63,870 nucleotides of DNA from Rubellimicrobium rubrum. GTDB lineage: Bacteria > Pseudomonadota > Alphaproteobacteria > Rhodobacterales > Rhodobacteraceae. This document shows positions 27,716 to 36,099 of this stretch, one piece after another. Both the position numbers and the translations under genes were made by a program. The stretch is from positions 1 to 63,870 of the forward strand of contig NZ_VDFU01000024.1 of assembly GCF_006152115.1 (NCBI RefSeq). Reading direction: 5' to 3'. Within the stretch, counting starts at the first letter, position 1; every line of letters starts with the position of its first letter. The notes beneath the pieces are model-generated. The model did not search any database and was not told the origin of the DNA. It worked only from the letters and a program-made list of their open reading frames with translations.

Positions 27716-29011
27716 ATGACCTATCTGCCCAAGAGCCTCCGGGCTCCGTCGCGACGGACCGTCCTCAAGGGGATCGGAGCCGGAACGGCGGCGCTCGCGA
27801 CGCCGATGATCGCGCGGGCGCAGTCGCTCGGCACCGTCAAGATCGGCTTCATCACCCCCGCGACCGGCCCGCTCGCGCTGTTTGGCGAGACGGATGGCTA
27901 CGCGGTAGAGAAGGTGCAGGCGCTGCTGGCCAGCGGGCTGCAGACCGCGGCCGGCACCTACGACGTGGAGATCCTGGTCCGCGACGGACAGTCCGACCCG
28001 AACCGCACGGCCGAGGTGGCGGGCGACCTCATCCTCAACGACGAGGTGCACCTGCTCGTCCCGGCCTCGACCACCGACACGATCAGCCCCGCGGCGGATC
28101 AGGCCGAGCTTTACGAATGCCCCTGCGTATCCACGGGCGCGCCCTGGCAGGCCGTCATTTTCCCGCGCGGCGGCGGCGAGGCCCCGTTCCACTGGACCTA
28201 TCACTTCTTCTGGGGCCTCGACGAGGCTCTCAACACCTTCGTCGGCCTCTGGAACTCGATCGAGACCAACAAGAAGGTCGGGATGCTCTTCCCGCAGAAC
28301 GCCGACGGGGAAACCTGGGGCAACAACGAATACGGCCTTCCCGTCCCCACGCAGGCCGCCGGCTACGAGGTCGTGGTGCCGGGCTACTTCCAGCCGCGCA
28401 CCAACGACTACTCGGCGCAGATCTCGGCTTTCAAGGAGGCGAACTGCGACATCGTCGGCGGCATCACCTATGTGGACGACTTCAAGACCTTCGTGAACCA
28501 ATGCGCCCAACAGGGCTACCGCCCCAAGGCCATGACGGTCGCCGCCGCGCTTTTGTTCCCATCTGGCATCGAGGCCTTGGGCGACCTGGGCGACGGCATG
28601 TCCTCCGAGGTCTGGTGGACCCCTGCCTTCCCGTTCAAGTCGTCGCTCACCGGGCAGGTCAGCCGCGAGATCGCAGACGAATGGGAGGCTGACACCGGCC
28701 GCCAGTGGACGCAGCCCTTGGGCTACAGCCACGCCATCATGGAGGTTGCGCTCGACGTGCTCAAGCGTTCGGCGGATCCGCTGGACCGGACGGCGAACCG
28801 CGACTCGCTCAAGGCCACCAACCTCGACACCCTGATCGGCAACGTGAACTTCGCGACCGGGCCGCACCCGAACGTGTCGACCACGCCGATCTTCGGCGGC
28901 CAGTGGGTCAAGGGAGAGAAGTGGCCCTACGACCTCAAGATCGTGGACAACACGGTGAACAAGCTCTTCGAGCCGGAGCAGCCAATGAAGCTGCTGCCCT
29001 GGGCGAACTGA
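27716..29011 (+). CDS. ABC transporter substrate-binding protein, branched-chain amino acid/aromatic type
   Basis: 431 residues. The N-terminus has a twin-arginine-like signal (SRRTVLKGIGAGTAALATPM, then IARAQS) with cleavage after ARA. The mature protein begins VKIGFITPATGPLALFGET, the usual start of type I periplasmic binding proteins of the HAAT family, and keeps the pattern DGQSDPNRTAEVAGDLI and VGGITYVDDFKTFV. It is followed by the complete permease and ATPase set (livG, F, H, M), so it is the importer's receptor. In clusters with flavin monooxygenases such receptors often bind aromatic or alicyclic acids rather than leucine; this is inference. Confidence 0.9.
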   Translation: MTYLPKSLRAPSRRTVLKGIGAGTAALATPMIARAQSLGTVKIGFITPATGPLALFGETDGYAVEKVQALLASGLQTAAGTYDVEILVRDGQSDPNRTAEVAGDLILNDEVHLLVPASTTDTISPAADQAELYECPCVSTGAPWQAVIFPRGGGEAPFHWTYHFFWGLDEALNTFVGLWNSIETNKKVGMLFPQNADGETWGNNEYGLPVPTQAAGYEVVVPGYFQPRTNDYSAQISAFKEANCDIVGGITYVDDFKTFVNQCAQQGYRPKAMTVAAALLFPSGIEALGDLGDGMSSEVWWTPAFPFKSSLTGQVSREIADEWEADTGRQWTQPLGYSHAIMEVALDVLKRSADPLDRTANRDSLKATNLDTLIGNVNFATGPHPNVSTTPIFGGQWVKGEKWPYDLKIVDNTVNKLFEPEQPMKLLPWAN

Positions 29012-29025
29012 GGACGGCGGCCCCG

Positions 29026-29754
29026 ATGGACCAGCCTCTGCTTCTTCAGGCGCGGGGACTGAGCAAGTCCTTCGGGGCGCTCCGCGTCCTTCACGAGGTG
29101 AGCTTCAAGGTCCGCCCAGGCGAGGTCCTGGGCATCCTCGGGCCGAACGGCGCCGGAAAGACGACGCTGTTCAACCTGATCAGCGGCGACCTGCGCAACG
29201 ACCAGGGAAACCTGACCTTCGCGGGCCGGGCCCTGCGGGGGGAACGGCCCTACCGCCGCTGCCAGATGGGGATCGGCCGGACCTACCAGATCCCCCGACC
29301 CTATGGCGGCATGAGCACCTTCGAGAACCTGCTCGTGGCGGCGACCTTCGGCGGCGGCCGGAGCGAGAGGGACAGCTACGCGCTCTGCGCGGCCGTGCTG
29401 CGGGACTGCGATCTGTCCGACAAGGCCAATGTCACGGCGGGCTCGCTCACGCTGCTTGACCGCAAGCGGCTGGAGCTTGCGCGCGCCTTGGCATCAGACC
29501 CCAAGCTCCTGCTGCTCGACGAGATCGCGGGCGGATTGACCAACGAGGAGGGGCAGGCGCTCGTGGCTCTGATCCGGCGCATCCGCGACCGCGGCGTGAC
29601 CATCGTCTGGATCGAGCACGTCCTGCACGCCCTGCTCGCGGTCGCGGACCGCATAATGGTTCTGAACTTCGGCGAGAAGATCGCCGAAGGATTTCCGCAG
29701 GACGTCATCAACGACCCGGACGTGAAGCGGGTCTACATGGGCATCGAGGCATGA
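29026..29754 (+). CDS. livG: ABC transporter ATP-binding protein LivG-like
   Basis: 242 residues. Walker A is GPNGAGKTT near residue 40, followed by the LivG-typical GIGRTYQIPRPYGGMSTFENLL. The signature region reads LTLLDRKRLELARALA rather than LSGGQ, a variant common in this subfamily, and Walker B is LLLLDEIAGGL. The protein drives the branched-chain-type importer together with LivF. The start at 29026 is 14 bases after the receptor gene, and its stop overlaps the livF start (ATGA), so the genes are co-translated. Confidence 0.9.
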   Translation: MDQPLLLQARGLSKSFGALRVLHEVSFKVRPGEVLGILGPNGAGKTTLFNLISGDLRNDQGNLTFAGRALRGERPYRRCQMGIGRTYQIPRPYGGMSTFENLLVAATFGGGRSERDSYALCAAVLRDCDLSDKANVTAGSLTLLDRKRLELARALASDPKLLLLDEIAGGLTNEEGQALVALIRRIRDRGVTIVWIEHVLHALLAVADRIMVLNFGEKIAEGFPQDVINDPDVKRVYMGIEA

Positions 29755-30477
29755 GCGACGCGCTTCTTTCCACGCATGGGCTCGTGGCCCGCTACGGCGA
29801 CTTCCAAGCACTTTATGGCATCGACGTTTCGGTCGCGGCGGGCGAGGTCGTGGCGCTGATCGGCGCCAATGGCGCGGGGAAGTCCACCCTGCTCAGGTCG
29901 ATCATGGGGCTGAACCGGGTCGGGCGCGACATGGTGCGGCTCGACGGTCGGGCGGTCGGTGGGTCCGACCCCCACCGCATGGTGGAGGCCGGCGTCGCTA
30001 TCGTGCCCGAGGGTCGCCGACTCTTCTCGGGAATGTCCGTGGAGGATAACCTGCGCGTCGCCATGGACCATGCCGGACCTGCGCAGGGCGGCGGCTGGAC
30101 GATCCAACGCGTCTTCGATCTCTTTCCGATCCTCCAGGAAAAGCGCCGCATTCAGGTTCAGAGCCTGTCGGGCGGGCAGCAGCAGATGGTGGCCATCGGG
30201 CGCGCTGCTCTGCCAGCCGCGCGTGCTCCTGTGCGACGAGATCAGCCTCGGCCTCGCGCCCAAGGTGGTGAAGGAGATCTACGCGGCGCTGCCCTCCATC
30301 TCCGCGGCCGGAACCGCGATCGTGCTGGTGGAGCAGGATGTGGGCTTGGCCCAATCCGCCTCGGACCGGCTCTACTGCCTGCTCGAGGGCCGGGTCACGC
30401 TGTCGGGCCGATCCTCGCAGGTCACGCGCGAGGCCATCGGCGAAGCCTATTTCGGAACCTCCCATGCAGTGGCTTGA
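29751..30477 (+). pseudogene. livF: ABC transporter ATP-binding protein LivF-like, frameshifted
   Basis: The first frame gives a normal LivF start, GANGAGKST Walker A near residue 39, VPEGRRLFSGMSVEDNL and LSGGQQQMVAIGRA, then turns to nonsense. The continuation is intact in the next frame from about 30202: ALLCQPRVLLCDEISLGLAP (Walker B), EQDVGLAQSASDRLYCLLEG and the end GEAYFGTSHAVA at 30477. Comparison with the expected GRALLCQ coding shows two bases missing from a GC-repeat run at about 30201-30206. The break falls between the signature motif and Walker B, so the unshifted product (to 30485) could not hydrolyse ATP. Either a recent mutation or a sequencing error in a GC run. The livH start overlaps the true livF end, as in intact operons. 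Confidence 0.85.
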
Positions 30478-31321
30478 TGGACTGATCCAAGGTGTCCTCC
30501 TGGGCGGGCTTTACGCCCAGTACGCCCTCGGCATGGCGCTGATGTTCGGCGTCATGCGGATCGTGAACATCACCCATGGCGACCTCATGGTCCTTCTTGC
30601 GCTGGTCGGCATCTCGTTGGCCGGGTCTTTCGCGCTCGGGCCCATCTCGGTGCTGCTGGTCGTCGTCCCGCTCGGGGCGGCGCTCGGATGGCTGCTCCAG
30701 CGGGGTATCCTCAATCGCGTGGTGGGGGCGGACCCGCTGCCTTCCCTGATCGCGACCTTCGGCCTTTCGGTCGCGCTGCAGAACCTGATGCTGCAGATTT
30801 GGAAGGCGGACACCCGGTCGCTGCCCGGCGGCGGGATCGAGCAGGCGTCCTTCCAGCTCGGCCCGATCTTCGTGGGGGTGCTACCCGTCATCGTGCTAGT
30901 CACGGCGACTGTCCTGACCGGCGGGCTGGACAGTCTGCTGCGCCACACCCGCTTCGGCCGCGCCCTGCGCGCCTCCTCGGCGGATGTGGAGGCGGCGGCA
31001 CTCACCGGGATCAACCCACGCGCCATCTATGCCGGCGCCACTGCGATCGCGGTGGGCATCCTGGGCTTCGCCGCCGTGTTCCAGAGCCTTCGCGCCACCG
31101 TCGCCCCTGCCGATGGGCCGTTCCAGCTCATCTACGCCTTCGAGGCCGTGATCATCGGCGGGATGGGTTCGATCTGGGGGGCGTTCCTGGGCGCGATGGT
31201 CCTGGGCATCAGCCAATCGATCGGGTTCCGCATCGACCCGGGCTTTGGCATCCTTGCCGGCCATCTCGTGTTCCTGGCCGTGTTGGCCATCCGCCCCCAG
31301 GGCATCCTGGGCAGGGAGTGA
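30464..31321 (+). CDS. livH: ABC transporter permease LivH-like
   Basis: 285 residues from the ATG of MQWLDGLIQGVLLGGLYAQYA, overlapping the restored livF end by 14 bases. It has about eight membrane segments and LivH landmarks: NITHGDLMVL near residue 35, RFGRALRASSADVEAAALTGIN (the EAA-like loop that contacts the ATPases) near 170, and FEAVIIGGMGSIWGAFLGAM near 225. It forms the inner-membrane channel with LivM. The ORF extends upstream to 30338 in frame, but that stretch is the livF 3' coding region. Confidence 0.9.
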   Translation: MQWLDGLIQGVLLGGLYAQYALGMALMFGVMRIVNITHGDLMVLLALVGISLAGSFALGPISVLLVVVPLGAALGWLLQRGILNRVVGADPLPSLIATFGLSVALQNLMLQIWKADTRSLPGGGIEQASFQLGPIFVGVLPVIVLVTATVLTGGLDSLLRHTRFGRALRASSADVEAAALTGINPRAIYAGATAIAVGILGFAAVFQSLRATVAPADGPFQLIYAFEAVIIGGMGSIWGAFLGAMVLGISQSIGFRIDPGFGILAGHLVFLAVLAIRPQGILGRE

Positions 31322-31325
31322 GCCG

Positions 31326-32363
31326 ATGACCGATACACTGGCCCATCCGATCACCGACAGCCCCGCCCCGCCCGCCGTCCGCGTCCGCCGCCAGACCCGC
31401 TCCGGCGCCGTCGCGCTGGTCGTCAGCATCCTCCTCCTTTTGGCCCTCGTGACGATGCCGTGGTGGGCCAGCCAGGGCCTGATCCGCCAGATCGTCGAGT
31501 TGTGCTGCTACATTGCCATCGCACAGATGTGGAACCTGCTCGCGGGGTACGCCGGGCTCGTCTCGGTGGGGCAGCAGGCCTTCATGGGCGTTGCGGCCTA
31601 TTTCATGTTCGTCCTGGCGCAGACCTGGGGCATCAACCCGTTCCTGGCTGTCGTGCTCTGCCTCCTGGCACCGGCGGTCCTGGCCGTGCCGATCTACGCG
31701 CTCCTGCACCGGCTGGACGGCCCCTACTTCGCCATCGGCACCTGGGTCGTGGCCGAGGTCATGCGCCTGGCCACCTCCAACTTCGCTTACGTCAACGCCG
31801 GCGCAGGCATGAGCCTGCGGGTCATGAGCACCTACTCCGCAGATCAGCGGGCCATCGGCGTCACGCTCCTGTGCGCGCTCATGCTGCTGGTGACGGTGGG
31901 GGGGAGCTACTGGCTGCTGCGCTCGCGCTACGGGCTCGCGCTTACGGCGCTGCGGGACAACCCGGTCGCGGCGGCCTCGCAGGGGGTGAACGTCAGCCGC
32001 CTGCGCTTCATGATCTTCGTGGCGGCGGCCATCGGGACCGGCCTCGCCGGTGCGGTCTACTTCATGGCGCAACTGCGGATCACGCCCCCGTCCGCCTTTG
32101 ACCCGAACTGGGCCAACATCGCGATCTTCATCGTGATGGTGGGCGGGATCGGCAGCATCGAAGGCGTTCTGATCGGGGCCCTGATCTACTTCTTCGCCGA
32201 CCGCTGGTTCGGGGACTACGGCGCGATCTACCTCGTGGTGCTGGGGCTTCTCACGCTGTTCATGGCGCTCTTCGCGCGCGGCGGGCTTTGGGGGCTCCTG
32301 TGCAAGGTGGTCGACGCGCCCTGGTTCCCGACCCGGCGGACGCTTCTGGACAGCAAGGGATGA
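31326..32363 (+). CDS. livM: ABC transporter permease LivM-like
   Basis: 345 residues. The start at 31326 follows the livH stop by 4 bases. Roughly ten hydrophobic segments; landmarks are NLLAGYAGLVSVGQQAFMGV near residue 70, RYGLALTALRDNPVAAASQGVN (the ATPase-contact loop) near 205, and FIVMVGGIGSIEGVLIGALI near 268. It completes the importer with LivH. The next gene, a zinc dehydrogenase, starts 10 bases after the stop, so the transporter and the enzymes downstream are one operon. Confidence 0.9.
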   Translation: MTDTLAHPITDSPAPPAVRVRRQTRSGAVALVVSILLLLALVTMPWWASQGLIRQIVELCCYIAIAQMWNLLAGYAGLVSVGQQAFMGVAAYFMFVLAQTWGINPFLAVVLCLLAPAVLAVPIYALLHRLDGPYFAIGTWVVAEVMRLATSNFAYVNAGAGMSLRVMSTYSADQRAIGVTLLCALMLLVTVGGSYWLLRSRYGLALTALRDNPVAAASQGVNVSRLRFMIFVAAAIGTGLAGAVYFMAQLRITPPSAFDPNWANIAIFIVMVGGIGSIEGVLIGALIYFFADRWFGDYGAIYLVVLGLLTLFMALFARGGLWGLLCKVVDAPWFPTRRTLLDSKG

Positions 32364-32373
32364 GGTGCGCGCC

Positions 32374-33387
32374 ATGAAAGCCGCCATCTTCGACGCCGTA
32401 GGCCAGCCGCTGCGGGTGGGCGACATGCGCGAGCCCGAGCCCGGCCCTGATGAGGTGGTCCTGCGCGTGGCCGCCTGCGGGATCTGCGGCTCGGACCTCC
32501 ACATGACCGAGGACCCGACCGCCTTCGGCATCGGCCAGGGCACCGTCCTGGGCCACGAGTTCGCGGGCGAGGTCGTCGCGGCCGGGACCGAGGTCACGTC
32601 GCTCGTTCTAGGCGACCGGGTGGCCGTGGCCCCCATGTGGGGGTGCGGCACCTGCGAGTCCTGCCGCCGGGGCGATCCGGCGTGGTGCCCCCGGATGCGC
32701 CTGATCGGCGGAGGCTACGCCGAGTTCGCGGTCGTCGCCGCCCGCCAATGTCGCAAGCTCCCCGACGACCTGCCTACGGCCGAGGGCGCGCTGGCCGAAC
32801 CGGTGGCCGTGGGCCTTCATGCGGTGAACCGGGCCGACATGTCGCCGGGGGACCGGGTTCTGATCCTGGGCGCGGGTCCCATCGGGCTTACGGTCGCGTT
32901 CTGGGCCCGGCGGCTGGGCGCGGGTGCGGTCATCCTGGCCGACCTGAACCGTCATCAGGCGGGCCGGGCCGCGGCCATGGGCGCCACCGGCTTTGCCATC
33001 TCCGGGCCCGGGCTAGCCGAGGATTTCGCCGCTCAAGCCGGGGGCATGCCCGACATCGTATTCGAATGCGTGGGCAAGCGCGGGCTGATCGACCAGGCCA
33101 TCCGCCTGGTCCGCGTGCATGGGACCGTGGTCGGCGTGGGGCTCTGCGTCGGCGGGGACACCTGGGACCCGTTCGCCGCCCTGTCCAAGGAGGTCCGGAT
33201 CACCATGTCCGCCTTCTTCAACATGCCCGAGTTCGCCACGGCCATCGACGCGCTCGGCCCGGGGCGGTTCCGGCCGCAGGCGCTCATCACCGACCGGATC
33301 GGATTTGGCCGAGTGCCCGACACCTTCGAGGCGCTCCGTCACCGCACATCGCAATGCAAGGTGCTGATCCAGGCCGACGCGGCCTGA
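32374..33387 (+). CDS. Zinc-dependent alcohol dehydrogenase (MDR family)
   Basis: 337 residues. Catalytic zinc: ACGICGSDLHM (Cys near 36) and LGHEFAGEVV (His near 59). The structural-zinc lobe has four cysteines in WGCGTCESCRRGDPAWC (near 90-105). Cofactor motif GAGPIGL near 168, with an acidic ADLN after the second strand indicating NAD. It is threonine- or sorbitol-dehydrogenase-like overall. The start at 32374 is preferred to the GTG at 32365 because of the GAGG site 8 bases upstream. In the operon it probably oxidises a secondary alcohol in the degradation route. Substrate unknown. Confidence 0.87.
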   Translation: MKAAIFDAVGQPLRVGDMREPEPGPDEVVLRVAACGICGSDLHMTEDPTAFGIGQGTVLGHEFAGEVVAAGTEVTSLVLGDRVAVAPMWGCGTCESCRRGDPAWCPRMRLIGGGYAEFAVVAARQCRKLPDDLPTAEGALAEPVAVGLHAVNRADMSPGDRVLILGAGPIGLTVAFWARRLGAGAVILADLNRHQAGRAAAMGATGFAISGPGLAEDFAAQAGGMPDIVFECVGKRGLIDQAIRLVRVHGTVVGVGLCVGGDTWDPFAALSKEVRITMSAFFNMPEFATAIDALGPGRFRPQALITDRIGFGRVPDTFEALRHRTSQCKVLIQADAA

Positions 33388-33409
33388 TCCGGCCCACAGG
33401 GAGGACTGC

Positions 33410-34189
33410 ATGGACTTCGAAACCCTTCGCCTGGACGTCGATGGAACCGACACGGTCGTCAAGGCCATAGGCCAGGGCGCGCCCGTGATCGCGCTCCACG
33501 GGGCGGCCACGCTCGAGGGCACGCGCTGGGCCGAGGGGCTGGCCGACCGGTTCCGGGTCTACCTGCCCTTCCATCCCGGCTTCGGCGAAAGCGGCCCGGC
33601 GCCGCACATCACGGGCATGCAGGATCTGGTCGTTCACAACCTGCGCCTCGTGGAGGCGCTGGGCCTCGACCACCCGCACCTCATGGGCCATTCGATGGGC
33701 GGCTGGATGGCGGCCGAGATCGCCGTGGTGGCGGGCGAACGCTTCGGCAAACTGGTGCTGAACGCGCCGGCCGGGCTCAACCACCCGGACCATCCGGGGG
33801 CGGACCTGGGCGCCATCGCCCCGCAGGACCTGCCCGGCTACCTCGCCCACGACCCGGCCGTCGCGCTCCGCTACTTCCCCGGCGGAGCCGAAGCCCCCCC
33901 GCCCGAGCAGTTCGGCGTGGACCGGGAGCGCGAGGGTGCCGCCCTCGGCAACATTCTCAAGGTCCACGGCATGGGGCATCCGAACCTAGGCCGCTGGCTG
34001 TCCCGCATCCCCAACGAGACCCTGATCGTCTGGGGCGACAAGGACCGCATGCTGCCCCCCGGCCAGGCCCGGATCTGGGCCGACCGCATCGCCCGGGCCC
34101 GCATCCTCATGGTTCCGGGCGCAGGTCACTTCGCCATGCAGGAACAACCATCCTGCGTTTCCGCCATCGGCGATTTCCTCGCCGGCTGA
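33410..34189 (+). CDS. Alpha/beta hydrolase, meta-cleavage-product-hydrolase-like
   Basis: 259 residues. Fold motifs: VIALHGAATLEGTRW (oxyanion region), FHPGFGESGP, nucleophile elbow LMGHSMGGWMAAE (Ser near 96), acid in WGDKDRMLPP near 208, and catalytic His in PGAGHFAMQEQP near 245. The arrangement is close to carbon-carbon-bond hydrolases and esterases found in aromatic pathways. It lies between the alcohol dehydrogenase and the flavin monooxygenase, with a GGGAGG site before the start. A role in hydrolysing a ring-opened or ester intermediate is inferred from context. Confidence 0.85.
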   Translation: MDFETLRLDVDGTDTVVKAIGQGAPVIALHGAATLEGTRWAEGLADRFRVYLPFHPGFGESGPAPHITGMQDLVVHNLRLVEALGLDHPHLMGHSMGGWMAAEIAVVAGERFGKLVLNAPAGLNHPDHPGADLGAIAPQDLPGYLAHDPAVALRYFPGGAEAPPPEQFGVDREREGAALGNILKVHGMGHPNLGRWLSRIPNETLIVWGDKDRMLPPGQARIWADRIARARILMVPGAGHFAMQEQPSCVSAIGDFLAG

Positions 34190-34255
34190 CGCATCCCGAA
34201 CAGGCCCGGCTCGAATCACGAGGCTGCGGCGTTAAGCAACCGAGGAGGACACGAC

Positions 34256-35482
34256 ATGAACGCACCACTCAAGCATGACTCCGGCTACTGGGGCACCTCG
34301 ACCGACCACGCGGAGCTTCTTGCCCGGATCGAGGCCATCGGACCGATTCTGGAGGCCAACGCCGACGCGAACGACGAGTTGGGCGAACTCAACGCCGAGA
34401 CGTTCGAAGCGCTGAAGTCCCTTCGCATGTCACACATCTTTGCCCCCGAGTCCCTAGGCGGCACCCAGCTTTCGCCCACCAAGGGCCTGGAGCTGATCGA
34501 GGCCATCACCTACCACAGCGGCTCGGCCGGCTGGGTGTCGATGGTGCATGCCTGCATCGGCGCGATGTCGGCGGCCTTCCTGCCTGACAGCGCGGTGGAG
34601 CGGCTCTTTGCACCCGGCACCGACAACCGCTTCTCGGGCCAGGGCGCGCCGACGGGCATGCTCAAGAAGGTCGAGGGCGGCTACGTCCTGAACGGCAAGT
34701 GGAGTTACGGCTCGGGCTTTACCCACGCCACCTACTCGCACAGCGCCGCGCTTCTGGACGACGGCACGGGCAAGCCTGCCAAGGACGAGAACGGCAACGT
34801 CATCGTGCTCTGCGCCCACGCGCCGATCTCCGAACACAAGGTGCTGGGCAACTGGGACGTGCTGGGCCTCAAGGCGACCGGGAGCATCGACTATGCCGCC
34901 GAGGACGTCTTCATCGCGGACGACATGGTGTTCCCGATCCTGACCGCCCCGCCGCTCCGGCAGGAAGAGTTCTTCAGCCTGGGTGTGGTGGGCCTTGCCG
35001 CGATCGGGCACTCGGGCTGGGCCATCGGCGCGTCACGGCGCATGATGGACGAGATCGCCAACTTTGCCCGCAGCAAGACGGGCCGGGCCGGGATGATCGG
35101 CGAAAGCGAGAAGTTCTGGTATGACTTCGGCCGCGCCGAGGCGCGCGTCCGGGCGGCCCGCGCCTTCCTCTTCGAGGTCTGGCGCGACATCGAGGCGACG
35201 GTCGAGAGCGGCACCAAGGTCAGCACCCGGCAGATCAGCCTTGCCCACCTCGCCAAGTCCGAGGTTCACGAGGCGGGCGTGGACGCCTGCGAGTTCGCCT
35301 ACCGGGCAGCGGGCGGCGCCGGCCTCCGTCGCGGCCCCATCCAGCGCATCTACCGAGAGATGCTGGTGGCGGCGAACCACTTCACCATCGCGCCGAGCGT
35401 CGTGATGAACGCAGGCCGCGAGATCGGCGGGATCTGGAGCGATCGGGTCTGGCAGTTCTATGACCTGATCGAGAAGAAATGA
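34256..35482 (+). CDS. Flavin-dependent monooxygenase, acyl-CoA-dehydrogenase fold (HsaA/HpaH-like)
   Basis: 408 residues with the acyl-CoA dehydrogenase three-domain layout, but the sequence belongs to the group-D monooxygenases (HsaA, 4-hydroxyphenylacetate hydroxylase C2, indole oxygenase). Seen: MSHIFAPESLGGTQLSPTKG, the flavin-site loop GGYVLNGKWSYGSGFTHATY, WDVLGLKATGSIDYAAEDVF, and the C-terminal YRAAGGAGLRRGPIQRIYRE. These enzymes take reduced flavin from a separate reductase and use oxygen to hydroxylate an aromatic or related substrate. The reductase gene follows directly (35542-36075). This is the step most diagnostic of the pathway. Confidence 0.88.
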   Translation: MNAPLKHDSGYWGTSTDHAELLARIEAIGPILEANADANDELGELNAETFEALKSLRMSHIFAPESLGGTQLSPTKGLELIEAITYHSGSAGWVSMVHACIGAMSAAFLPDSAVERLFAPGTDNRFSGQGAPTGMLKKVEGGYVLNGKWSYGSGFTHATYSHSAALLDDGTGKPAKDENGNVIVLCAHAPISEHKVLGNWDVLGLKATGSIDYAAEDVFIADDMVFPILTAPPLRQEEFFSLGVVGLAAIGHSGWAIGASRRMMDEIANFARSKTGRAGMIGESEKFWYDFGRAEARVRAARAFLFEVWRDIEATVESGTKVSTRQISLAHLAKSEVHEAGVDACEFAYRAAGGAGLRRGPIQRIYREMLVAANHFTIAPSVVMNAGREIGGIWSDRVWQFYDLIEKK

Positions 35483-35541
35483 CTCCGGCAGGGGCGGCCA
35501 GTTTCGCCGCCCCGCCAACCTTCGAACGAGGCCCCTGCCCG

Positions 35542-36075
35542 ATGATCGCCGACACCCCCTCCGACCCTGGGCTTTCGAAGGCCTTCCGCGCGGCGTTCCG
35601 GAACCATCCGGCCGGCGTCGCCGTCATCGCCGCCGACTCAGGGGACAAGCCTGTCGCCCTGACCGTGAGCTCGCTCATCTCGGTGAGCGCGGCGCCACCG
35701 ACCGTGGCCTTCTCGCTCTCGGCGCAGTCCTCGACCGCCGGGGCGATCCTTCGGGCCAAGACGATGGTCATCCACCTCCTGCGGCACAAGGACATGCCGC
35801 TGGCGCAACTTTGCGCGACCAGCGGCGTCGACCGGTTCGGGTCCGGAATGGCCTGGGCCCGGCTGCCCACCGGCGAGCCACGCTACACCGACGTCGGCAT
35901 CTGGTTCCGCGCCCGTACCCTGCACGAGCTGCAGGTCACCGGGGCGACCCTCATCGTGGCCGAGCTGCTCGACGGCGAGGTTTCCGAAACCGAGGCGCGG
36001 GACGAGGAACTGTCGATGGTCTACCTGAACCGGCAGTGGCACGGGGTCCGCCCTGTCCTGGAAGTCGCGATCTAG
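35542..36075 (+). CDS. Flavin reductase (HpaC/HsaB-like)
   Basis: 177 residues from the ATG at 35542; an in-frame ATG at 35479 overlaps the monooxygenase stop (ATGA) and would add 21 residues that look unstructured, so either start is possible. The protein shows the flavin reductase-like domain: FRNHPAGVAVIAAD, VSSLISVSAAPPTVAFSLSA, VIHLLRHKDM and a C-terminal YLNRQWHGV. It reduces FMN or FAD with NAD(P)H and supplies it to the monooxygenase encoded just upstream. Confidence 0.9.
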   Translation: MIADTPSDPGLSKAFRAAFRNHPAGVAVIAADSGDKPVALTVSSLISVSAAPPTVAFSLSAQSSTAGAILRAKTMVIHLLRHKDMPLAQLCATSGVDRFGSGMAWARLPTGEPRYTDVGIWFRARTLHELQVTGATLIVAELLDGEVSETEARDEELSMVYLNRQWHGVRPVLEVAI

Positions 36076-36099
36076 GTCGCACAGGGGCGGACGTCGCCT

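Noticed and set aside
31209-32651. 480-codon minus-strand frame opposite livM
   Set aside because: Antisense shadow; livM and the zinc dehydrogenase on the other strand have clear motifs.
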